From NCBI RefSeq assembly GCF_019578655.1, contig NC_063263.1, positions 5,652,001-5,716,000 on the forward strand: a stretch of DNA of 64,000 bases, read 5' to 3'. Below, one piece after another: positions 24,201 to 35,400 of the stretch (within the stretch, counting starts at the first letter, position 1; each line of letters starts with the position of its first letter). The stretch is from Ricinus communis (lineage: Eukaryota; Streptophyta; Magnoliopsida; Malpighiales; Euphorbiaceae). The position numbers and the translations under genes are program-made. The notes beneath the pieces were generated by a model. The model ran no database searches. It saw nothing but the letters and a program-made list of their open reading frames with translations, and had not been told where the DNA came from.

Positions 24201-26801
24201 TTTACATCTGATGTACTCTGAAAATTCTCCATCCTAGGTTCTGATTTGGTGCTGAAGCAGTTTTGAGCATATGCTTCTCTGTCATCTTTATTCTGACTTG
24301 ACAGAGAGCCTGCATTCTCTGAAGATATACTGCATGGAACAATAGAACAAAGAGGATCCACCAAAGACTGATTAGAAGATCTAACCTCTTGAAAAGAACA
24401 AATCCCCTCATCAGCCCTATCAAGTCCACCTTCAAAGGGTATGCTGGACTGTGAAGCTATCTTGGACCCAGTTTCATGTTTCTGCACAAAAGAGTTCTCA
24501 TCTGCAGCAACATATGCAGATTCAGAGAGAAAGCTTGTCTCAAAATCAAAAAACTTCAGTACACCTTTACTGTTTTTCTGCTTCACCTTTTCAGAAGTAT
24601 CTGCTTCCTTCCGAGAGGCAAAATGAACAAAGCAAAGGATACCAACAAGAAGAGAACAAAACAGTCAGAAAGATTAAGAATGCTATATGTACAGTAAAAT
24701 TATAGATGTTCAAACAGGAACTCCACAAAATCGAACGCGATTGAAGAAAAATTTGTGAGGGCTTTTGCTAATACAGACTGAATTACTCAATAATTGATCT
24801 AAATCTCTAAGAGCAAAGACACAACTTGATGAATCTGAACCTTAAAACTAAAAGACGTACAAGTACTGAATAAAAGTAATGAAGTATTGAGCAAGTCTTC
24901 ATCGGGATAAGCTAAAGAAAGCTAAAATAGCAAATTTAAATTAAAAAAGGAAAATTTCCCTCTAGTAAGAAAATACTTCTTAGCAAACAACTAAACCATC
25001 ATTCTAGCCCTGTTGCCAAGTAATGTGAAGATAAAAAGATCCAGAAAACAGATGAAGATTAAAGACTCCTCATCAGAGCAAAGCATGTGTCTGTGACAAG
25101 ATATCCAAAAGGAAAAGAGGAGATAGGGAGAATCAAAGATGAATGAGATTAAATGTAGTCATCACCTTCACTGTCCAACCACCTGACCAGCGGCTCCTGA
25201 ATTTATCCACGACTAAAGAACATAATTTTTCTTCTCCTTCTGCAGAAAAAACAAAAAGCAGAACTTATATCTTTCAACATTTACAAAAGAAGCGCATGGA
25301 TAATGGAAAGAAATAGGATAAGCTTACCACTCTTTTCTGACATACAAGCAGGAGATGAGCTTACATCAACTTGAGGCTGAGATATCATCATCAAAAAGTC
25401 AGTACTCTGAAAACTAAATGAATCTCTTTATATGAAATAAAAGCAGCAGGTTACTAACTCCAGATGCCAAGCTTAAGTTTCTATCTTGCTAAATTTGAAT
25501 TAGGGAAAGATAAACCTTGGTGGTGGCTAAGAGGATAAATTTTGTACCTGTACCACAGATGGAACGTATGGACTTGCCTCAGCTGATTGATGTAGAAGGG
25601 GGTTAACTAGGCTTGCAATATTGTTGTTGTTCAAACCCAAAGCTGAACCACTGTAAACTTTATCATGATGAACCATAAGCTCCACATGCTTGGATCCATT
25701 CTTATGCCCATAATGGCTGTCCACAGGAGTATCTTTGACTTGAGAAACATCTGAACCACAAGCACGTTGATCATCAGTGTCTCTGAAAGAAAGCCCTACA
25801 TCTACAAAAGCATTCTCCATAACTGAGTCATCCAAGTCAGAAAGAACATGGATCTCATCAATTTCATCAGACGAGCAGCAGTTTTCATCTTCTAAAGCCT
25901 CCAACCTAGCTTGCTTAACCTGAAGAGCAGCTTCAAGAATAGCTCCTGTTGGCACAGCTTTTGAAGTCGATCCACTGCACATTAATTCATGTATAACTAA
26001 TGCTTCAGATGCAGCTATAGAAAGCTCAACCGCTTCATTAACATCCGCATCTTTGATGCGCTTAAAATGAATTCTTTCTCCAATCTCTACATTGTCCTTA
26101 CAGTTGGTAGGAGATGAAGGACCAGCATTACAATCAACTTTTTCTATATTTTTCCCCTCGATTTCTTCCTTATTGATTAATGATTGTGGACCAATATTCT
26201 TCGCAGCTGAAGTCTCAACTCGTTGCGCTAAAGGTTGAGACATGTTCAAATCATGGCTTTCGCTTTGCTGTGATTCAGCATCTAAAGAAAGTCGTAAACA
26301 AAAATGAACTACCTAAAACCACATCAGAGACAAAATTAGGGAAGCTTCTAAGTCAGTAATCTCAAACAAATCTACAAACTTTTCCGTAAACTCAATGAAT
26401 TAAACAAAATACTGAAAAAACCGACAAATTATCATGCTAAAGAACTTACATTTCTTGGCGACGGAGAAACACTAATTTGAGAAGCATCGTTATCTCCAGA
26501 TAAGAACAAATTAAAATTGTAATTTGTACACTCTTCTCTTGAAGAAGTTTGTAAGTGAGTACTGGAATTAGTTAAGGTTTCCTTTGTGTGAGTAGCAGAT
26601 GATTCGATTTGAGGAATTTGAAGCCAAGTAGGTAACCAAGCTAAGTCCTGAAATAATTACAATGAGACCAAAAAATTAAATATTTTTATTAGTTTTAAGA
26701 AAACAAAACTATGACAAGAAATCTGAATGGCGGAATTGAAATTAAGACTTTTAAGGTTTTACCTCAGAGAATTGAGGAAGACGAAACCCTAAGCTGGCCA
26801 T
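21213..26801 (-). CDS. Tandem-BRCT domain protein, putative DNA repair factor
   Basis: Eleven exons on the minus strand give 1011 residues in one continuous frame: 26763-26801, 26450-26647, 25548-26312, 25328-25406, 25166-25239, 23557-24607, 23162-23454, 22613-22719, 22082-22232, 21514-21666 and 21213-21338. All introns are GT-AG. Residues 1-760 are polar and low in known domains, with a conserved-looking block ADVNEAVELSIAASEALVIH (about 187-206) and SRWSGGWTVK near 376-385. BRCT-1 starts near 770 (IFHGLQFLLTGFSSRKKREI) and runs through KVKWLADSVAAGSAIPPDK. BRCT-2 ends with PASWIARSLHFGKLLPF near 970-990. Tandem BRCTs usually bind phosphoserine peptides in DNA-damage signalling, and the protein should be nuclear. 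It resembles a plant family annotated only as BRCT domain-containing DNA repair protein; I recall Arabidopsis AT3G21480 and AT4G03130 as members, but I could not align them. The exact partner is unknown. Confidence 0.88.
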
Positions 26802-26837
26802 GACTATGGAAAGAGCGCCAGAGCAAGAGACAGGGAG

Positions 26838-26846
26838 TTTCGCGCC
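26838..26846 (+). promoter_or_regulatory. E2F-type site upstream of the BRCT gene
   Basis: The sequence TTTCGCGCC matches the plant E2F consensus TTTSSCGC and lies about 37 bases upstream of the BRCT gene's ATG. A related GGGGCGCAAA lies about 30 bases further out (near 26879). E2F sites at this distance mark S-phase and DNA-replication/repair genes, which fits a BRCT protein. Confidence 0.6.
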
Positions 26847-26889
26847 ATTATGACAGTCGAGATTTCTGGTTAAATAGTGGGGCGCAAAG

Positions 26890-27269
26890 AAGTAAATAAA
26901 TTAATTTAGAAAGGAAAATTAAATTACTTAATTTGAGTAATTAACTTCTTAGTTACAATTGGCTAATTACAAAAATAATTACGCCGTTTTAACGTTTTTT
27001 TTATAAATTTAATTTAATTTTTTAATTTTGATAATTTTTATAAATTTTTTACAATTCAAAATATCAATTGAAAATTCAATATAATTTTGCTGATGTTGTG
27101 TTGGAGTTGGCTAAACTACTTCGCCACATCAAGAATTTTACTTTTGCTTAGTTACAAATAAAATCATGATTTGATTTTTCTTATAAATTTTTTGATTTTT
27201 AAATTTGGATAAATTGATATATAATTTTAAATATTTAATATTTAAGATATAATTTAATTTGAATAAATA
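26890..27269. other. Upstream region of the BRCT gene
   Basis: AT-rich DNA with no gene. No clear TATA box precedes the ATG, which would suit an E2F-driven TATA-less promoter. Confidence 0.4.
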
Positions 27270-27835
27270 AGTAATAAATTTAAAAGTAAAGTTCAAAAAC
27301 ATTACCATGCGATTTGACATTTTTATATTTGAGGAATATAAATTTTTTATATCAAATGAATAATATGTGTTTATTTTTTAGTATTTTTTAGATAAATTTA
27401 ATATTTTTTCATTTATTAGATTGTAAATATTAATATAAATATAAAATTTTAATAATATAAGTATTTTTACGTGAATTTAGCATCCGGTTAAATATTTTAT
27501 AATTATAAAATATTATTAATATAATATATATTTTTTAATTTTAGTTAAATCTAAAAAATAATTCTTAAATAAATTGTTAATATGTTTATAAATTCAATGA
27601 TACATTATTAACTGACATATTGCTTATAAAATTATAATTTAGTATTCGCTTATATTAAATACATGCAAAATTATATAAAAAATAATAAAAGTATAAATAT
27701 GTAACTAAATAATACTAATAAAATAAAACATGTAATACTCCTTTGATACAAAAAATATTTCTATCCTTTAAGTGAAAAAAGCGTCAAATCATATAGTTTT
27801 TTTTAAATTTTATCCTAAATTTAATTACAATAAAA
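27270..27835. mobile_element. AT-rich inverted-repeat MITE, family A copy 2
   Basis: The left arm reads TACCATGCGATTTGACATTT and the right arm, on the other strand, ACTATATGATTTGACGCTTT. Inner parts match as well (TATCAAATGAATAATATG against TATCAAAGGAGTATTACATG). Size and termini agree with the element at 13610-14185, so the two are members of one family. It lies about 470 bases upstream of the BRCT gene. Confidence 0.65.
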
Positions 27836-30800
27836 AATATTAGAAATTAAGATATTTAGTAATTAATATAAAATTTAATTGTAATAAGAAAGCTAAATAT
27901 TTAATTAGAATAAAATAAGAGCTTTTGCCTTTGGAATTATAGAGGTCTTAATTTTAAAATCTCTCCACCCTACTGGGAGTTTATCTTCATACAGTAACTG
28001 GATAAAGTATGAGGCTCTATAGGAACTCTATAGGAATTGACCTAAAACAAATATCTTATCTTACTAATACTAATAAGTAACATATATTAACCATATTTTT
28101 AAAGAAAATTAAGATAAAATTATTTAAAAAAAAATTATTCATATCTTATGGAGAGAAAATATAAATTTTAAATACAAAATTTTCATATAAATATTGATTA
28201 ATTATAAAGTTATAGATTATAAATTATAAAATTTTATTCCAAAAGTAATAGGTCCAAATTATGTATATATATTTAGGATGTTTTAGTGCTTTAATAGTAT
28301 GTTTTATATACATAATATGTAGGAAATATATATTTTTTCCTCACTTAAAATTAATTATCTATTTTCATATAATATTAGTTAAGAGTAAAAAATATAGAGA
28401 AAAAATATTTAAAAAGAAATTTAATTGGATATATTCGTATTAAGGCTTAAGATTAAGACGTATGGACTGCTATTTGCTATGCTAGCCCAACTCTACTATT
28501 TATAGAAAGACATTTTAGTCATTTTGTATTATTATTAGGATTTATATTAAAAATTATTTATGGGATAATATTTGGTAGAGATAATGATACCTATAGTTTT
28601 ATCTATTAGATAGACTTATAGTGGTATACTTATTTTTAAAAACACTTATTTAGAGGATGACTCTTCTCTATATATATTTCTACAAACCTAGTTATAAAAG
28701 AGGAGGAGAGGTCTCTCCTATATGCCTTTTGCATCTATCCACCCTTATTTTCTCTATAGTTTTTCCATAAATACTTTAATTTAGTTTTTTTTTTTTTTTT
28801 AAGATTTAAGGAGCTTTTCAAGAAATGGAGAGTGAGGACTAATCATCTTCCTACTTGAAGAAATTATAGATCTAGAGAGAGCTTTTACTTGATTATTTAT
28901 GTCTTTTTATTTAGTACCATGATCATTTAATTAAATATGTTACGCTAATTTTTATAAATGCTTAGTTTAGCATTTTTATTTATATATGAATCTTACTATT
29001 TATTTATTCAATGATTGACTTCTTTATCTTCATATCTTTACTAGTTTCAATTATTATTATTAGTTAACCATCATATTAATTTAATAATAGTAATTGTTAT
29101 GAAAATATTTAGGTTGAATATATTAGAGACACCAGTTCTGCTTCAATCTATGTTGATAAAAGAAAATTTAGTTGCATCATTAGTTTGAGTGGTTAAAGGA
29201 AAAGACATATCACCATCTCATTCATTAAATCTAGGCTTAAAGTAAAATAAGGGGATTATTAAGTAATTAGCTAGGCTAAATACTGTCTTTAGCATATTTA
29301 GACTGCAGCAATAAACTTTCCAAATATATATAAATCACTCAATAATAAATTTAAATAAATAAAATCTAAAATTTAAAATATGTTTAAGAGAACATCATAC
29401 ATAGCTTCAAAATAAACAATCATATTACTAAACCTATTAATAAAATCATAAAAGTATACCATATATCAAAAAAAAAAAGCCACAGGACAAGTTTTTTTTT
29501 TTCCGTCTATCCACTTCCTTAAGTAATGCCACATGATTTAAGCTCACTATCAAAACTTTTATTTTTTTGAGCCTCTTCCGATATTCATTAGATTGTTGCT
29601 AAAATCATAATTACACTTGATTTTCTCCATAGAAAAGAACCATACATTTGCAAAACTAATAAAATATAAAAAAGAATTAATAAAAATATAAAATTTATTT
29701 TTTTTGAAGATCTAATTAAAAAGGACTGCCAAGATTTGTATTTTACTTCTTGAAATTTTAAAATGTTAACTATTTGGTGCATAAATTACATGATCTGACA
29801 AGATCACATCAAGTGAATAAAAAGATTAGAACTTTTGTCTAAATTTCTAACCAATAATTAAGATTAACTAGACAATAGTTTTCAAACAAACACAAGACCA
29901 AAATTATCATAAAAAATACAGTTAACAATATATGATATACTCCGAGTATATAATGAGTATTTATTACCATAATTATTATTATAACTAAAACCAAAACAAC
30001 CAAAAATTAAAAAAAAAAAAAAGAAAAAATAAAGAGCATGACAATGAGTTCAAGTCTTAATGCCCATAAGTAACAACTAAAATTATCTTTTAGTCTTTTT
30101 CTCACATTTTTTTATTTATCTTCTCTTCTTACCTTATCATTTTCTCAATTCTCAAATTATACATATATTTTTCTTTATGTCTCATATGTAACTTGAAAAC
30201 TTGAAATTAGAAACAATAATAAAATCAATGATGTAATTGTTATAGGACACAACAATAAATTTTGAAGAAACTATTACAAATAATGAAGAAATCAAACATT
30301 GAGACAAATAGGCATTTAAAGGCATGATCTTAGTCTCTTATGTAAACCATCATTAACGGCAGCAATAATGGTGGTTTCTTCATTAATGAAGAGTTCAAAT
30401 ATAAAAAGTAAAAGTAAATTGAAGGAAAAAGAAATTAGTAAGCTTAACTATTTTAGGAAGTTACAAAATCTAAAACGAAAACGTAATTACTCGTATAAAG
30501 AAAATATTTTCTAATTTTTAAGCAAAAGTGGAAATGAAAAGAAACGCTAAAAAATTATAAGAGAGAAGGAAAGAAAATCAAAGAAAAAAAAGTAAAAATT
30601 GGAATAACATCTGCAAAACAAAGCAAAGAAATGATGAAAAATAAAAACAAAATAAAAGATTAAAAAAAAGCGCACAAAAAAGATAGATCAGCAACAAAAA
30701 AATTTTAAAACGTGCAATATAAAAATAAAAAGCATATAAAAATATTCTAAAATTAATAAAAATATTATTTTTTTTAAAATTTATGATGAGTTGTTTTTCA

Positions 30801-30978
30801 GGTGTTTATAAAAAAAAATAAAAAAATAACTAAAACCGTACTTTAAAAAATTAAAAAACTATATCTTTTTATATTTTAACATAATAAAAATAAAAAAATA
30901 TCATAAATCTAATAAAAAATAAAAACGAAACATGAATATTTATGTTACTTTTCCTAAAAGAAAAGTAGATGGCATAGC
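27836..30978. other. AT-rich intergenic DNA between the BRCT and NRPC2 genes
   Basis: I see no gene on either strand. Open frames are short, low in complexity and rich in Lys, Ile, Asn and Phe, as expected of AT-rich non-coding DNA. Homopolymer A and T runs are common (for example near 28781-28800 and 30008-30021). Confidence 0.6.
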
Positions 30979-31423
30979 TGTCAGAATCCAGGCTCATGAG
31001 CTAGAGTGATAATGGTGTAGGATTCAACTAAAGAGGAGTAACAAACACATAGAAGAGTTAAGGCTGGAAATGAAGAGAAAAGAGGGAGGGAAGAAGAAAG
31101 AAACAGCAAGGTTTGTTGTGGTAGAGAAGAAGAAAGAGCAAGAGTAAGAGAAAATAGAAAATAGAGAAAGAATTGTACTGATTTCAGTAATACAATCATT
31201 GGCTATATAACAACCCAATTCTTTAGGGAATAATTCTAGGGGGTTAACTAAAAGACAATAGAACAAAAAGAATCTTTTTTCCCCATGGATAATTCTTCAT
31301 TATTTTCTGCCACCTCATTTGTTCCAGCAATGACAGCTTCTAGAACTCTTTCAATCTTGATTGACTGCTGTAAATGGCATTTACATCTCCAGCAGCCATT
31401 TTTTACCTTCTTGAATCCTGACA
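30979..31423 (-). mobile_element. Copia-type LTR fragment or solo LTR (445 bp)
   Basis: Read on the minus strand it starts TGTCAGGATTCAAGAAGG and ends GAGCCTGGATTCTGACA, so it has TG...CA ends with extended inverted termini. It contains a TATA-like TTATATAGCC near 31201-31210, followed by a CT-rich leader, the usual layout of a copia LTR. The flanking 5-mers (ATAGC and GTTTC) do not match, so it may be a 3' LTR left after a deletion and not a clean solo LTR. The adjacent minus-strand AAAAGAGGAAAC could be its polypurine tract. Confidence 0.55.
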
Positions 31424-32402
31424 GTTTCCTCTTTTATTTAGGAGATCTGGGCACAGATTGTTCAGGCTGGGGCGAATCCTTTTTTTAATGTCTCAGTGTC
31501 CTTTGCACTTTGTCCACTCCAGTTCTCTGAGCCAACCAAAAAAGCGCTTTTCAGCATTTTCTTTCAAAAAAGGTTTTGATTTGGTTAATCTTTTGTTTGT
31601 TGACAGTTGAATATCTTACATGCATTACACAATCGAGCCTCTCCATCTCTTGGCTTATCTATTGCCTTAACCATAATTTTCTGGGACAACACCGTAAAAC
31701 CATCCAGCAAATTCGCACACCCTAAGTATACGAACTCACAAAATATCTTACAATTACTACTTTTAAAAGAAAATTATTGAAAAAGGAAACCAATTAAGAA
31801 GAAAATTACAAAACTAATTAAAGCTTAATTTAACCTAGAGCTTTAAATGGATCATGGTGTTTACATCTTGAGATCACAGGTCTTCTTCCAATAGGAGACT
31901 TCTTTAGTTTTTACCTTTCAAACACTTTCCATTATAAAAACAACTGGTAAAAATAATCCAAGAGATATTGGTTTCTAACTACAGCATTGATTCTGAATTT
32001 TGAGGAAAATCAAGATTATCATGATCATACTTGATTTGGAACTGGGAGGGTGTTCTTCTTCCAACATTTCCAAGCACAATGACCCAGGGGATATAAATAA
32101 ATTGGCACAATAAACAAAAACAAGTGATCGCAACTCTAGAGAATAAACACATAATCAATTTCAGCACCAGCCATAGAATCATCTTCGAAAGAATGCCAGT
32201 TGAAAACTGAAGTTGAGCAATTTCAGCACCTGCATCTCCCATCAGCCAGCAGCCTAAAATATAACCAAGTTCTCAAAGATTCATCTTCATGATGGCATAA
32301 TTTATAACCTCAAGATTTTAGTTGTAGTTAGACCAGAAATGTGCAAGCCTTGGGGAGGTTTTGAGCGAGTCAGCATTGTTCATTGATAGGTTATCCATCA
32401 GA
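31424..32402. other. Region downstream of NRPC2
   Basis: The part nearest 32402 should contain the NRPC2 3' UTR. An 87-codon minus-strand frame ends at 31979 and follows a possible splice acceptor near 32265, but shows no known domain; it may be a UTR exon. The part nearest 31424 may be internal sequence of the copia element. Confidence 0.4.
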
Positions 32403-35400
32403 TCATGCCTCTGCCAGCTTCAAACGAGGAACAATATTCATCGATTGGAGTTCCTGTAATGGAGTTGGCAAGCATGTTGAGGAGTCATTGGAAATAACAG
32501 ATCAAAGTATTATTACTCTCCAAAAAGAATATCTAAATTAATTTCAGAAGACCGTCGTATAAAAATTTCCTTTCTTAAAAAAAAGCAAGAATCTTGGTGA
32601 ACTGCAACATGCATAGAAGTAAGATTTGACATGCACAATTGATTGATAAAATTGGTACCTGAATTAAGAGCTTGCAGGCATATGGTAGTTTCATAGTAGA
32701 AATGTTATCCCCATTTTTACAAGTAGAACAAATACCAGCTCTCAGTTTCTGATTGAAATATCCTAATAGGCCACAAACTCTACAAACCTGCAAAAGAAAA
32801 TTTGACTTATAAATCACTTTCTTTATGCTTTAGTTTTACATAGATTAAGCTACAAGCAGCACAAACTAGCAAGCCATCATCTTGAGGTCATTCAGTGTCC
32901 CAGATTCACATAAAAAATTTCATTTGATCAAAGTTAAAGGCTTCAGTTTGCCTTATGATAACTAAGCATACATTTAATGCTGGAAGAGCCCAATTAGACA
33001 TTTCTTATGAGAATTTTAGATAAAAGAAATCTGAAAATTTCAATGATGCTATAATGTTGCCACCACATAGAAAATTTCGGCACTAATTCCAGTGCCTGAA
33101 ATTGAAGTATCATGAACAACATAGAAATCAGTTAAAAAAATGAACAGCAAAGAAGAAAAGAAGCAGCTGATTCCATGTGCTTAAATTTTGCTAAATAACC
33201 AGATGCCACGCAACTAGACCTGTTCGATGGATGGGTTGGGCCAGCCTCTAAAAATCCAGGCCCAAGCCCTTTTTTATTTAATATTTAAAATATATCAAGC
33301 TCGGCCCTAACTGCCCCTGCCCAAGCACCATCCATCTCACTTGATTGGTGGGTCAGTGGGCCATGAACAGTTCTATATGCAAAGAGAGAAAAAATTCTAC
33401 AAAACAAAGCAGCAGGCAAAAATCATCTTTAACACTCGTGATTAAGTAGAGTACTGAGTCACCTGAACTTCAAAAGGATCACTTGAAATCATTAGACGCT
33501 CAAAGATCAGCATGCTAGCACCATAAGCAATCAAACAATCTCGTTCCATTTCTCCTACTCGAAGTCCTGCAAAGTGAATATTTAGTAAAAATGGAGTCTT
33601 CTTGAGGTGAAGGAAAATTGAGAAAATATCTTGATATAAGCAATCAAAACCTCCATTTCGTGCTCTCCCTTCGGTAGGTTGTCTAGTTAACATTACACGG
33701 GGTCCGTTACCTCTAGCGTGCATTTTATCCAGGACCTAGGCATCAAAATTCAAAAGAAATGATTGTATAATACAGGGAAATTTGAAATAATCTGTTTCTT
33801 GAGTAAATTGGAAATATGTCACCTATTATATAGATCCGTGATAAAAACAGGGAAATGTACTATGTGAGAATTTGTATATATTAATGCATTTTTTAATACC
33901 AAAAGAGCCAAATTACTCGCGCATTTCTGCAAATATTATTTTGCTATTTTGATTAAAATCATTGTAAATAAATTATTCGTCAAAACTCAAATCCAAGAAA
34001 AATGGATATTTATATAACTTCAAAATTAATACTACAAAATAATATAGCAATAAAAGTGTTATTTACCATACTTGAAACGTAATAATTACGTAATATTTAT
34101 TTTCTTTGTAAATAAATGGACCAAAATAAGCCTACTAAATAGTTTTCCTGATGAGTGTTTAAAGTAGCAGCAGTTTTAAACTTAAATTTGAATAAAAGGG
34201 TTAAAGAAAAAGGAATCAGATTAATTCGATAGTCTATATGGCGTTATTATAAGAAAATTTCTTTTTAATCTTTTAAGGAAAAATACCATTTCTTCAAGAA
34301 AGCAAGAAGAACAGCCCTATACAAAAATATATATACATATATTAATGCTCCTATAATTTTAAAACAATTGAAGATATATATGAGATGCAAAACACAAAAG
34401 AAACATAAAATTTTAAACAAACCTGATATTGTTCTAGTGCAAGGCACTTTTGCTCTAGTATATGATGATTCTTGTGAGAACTATAATTTATCAATTGATA
34501 TCATACCACCTAAATAAACTAAGGAATCTCCAGTAATTAGTTAAATAACTTCTTTCTATGGTGACAATTAATCACTTGCTAAACTCTAGTAATAGGATGA
34601 TAGGAGTCTAATTCTCAGTGATAGAATGCTTTTGGACCATATCGGGCCATAGGAATAGTTCCACCTGGTATTGTCCTAGGAAAAGTGTCAGGAACAACAA
34701 CTTTAGTATATGTAATAATATGCAAGCAAACAGAAAAGGTGCATGTATAATGTGATATGAGAACGATTATATGCAACTTAGATGCTATACCAGATACAAC
34801 AGCATTAAAAATACAATGAGAATTTACATGTAATAATTATGGATGTAAAGAAATCCCTACAGCCACAAAACGGTAAAGGAGAATATGATATTTATGAAAT
34901 AAAAATTCAGCTTTTTACATCATGTGGCACAATGCAAGTGACTAATGTTCACGTGATCATTCAAATTGAAAATGTACAATTCACATTTGTCAATATAAAC
35001 ATTTCTAGACCACAGTCAATTAATACAAGCAAACAGGACAATGGCAAAACATGAAGAAGAAAAATCTCACCATATGTTTTAACTTCTGGTAGTAAATTGG
35101 CCCCATGAAAATGTATGCTTGCAATGGGCAACCGGTAATGCCTGGAGGAAAAATACGGATATCAGAAACCTTTCACTGATTTATGCATATCTTGATCCTT
35201 TGGTTCATAAAAAACTTACTTACTGATACAAGTACTTTTTTCTGTTTAAATTAGAGCATGTTTTCCCAATACCCAAACAACTAAGACATTACTTGCTGTA
35301 AATACTGAAAAAGATCAAAATGACTCCTTATAGAATATAAGATGGCAATGCAGATGCAAGACCCTCAGAGTAAAAGCAGCATAACCTGAATAAATGATGT

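Noticed and set aside
29160..29240. tRNA gene or SINE near 'tagtttgagtggttaaagg'
   Set aside because: It cannot be folded into a cloverleaf by eye and has no B box.
30979..31423. Clean solo LTR with target duplication
   Set aside because: The LTR termini are good but the flanking five bases differ, so only an LTR fragment is claimed.
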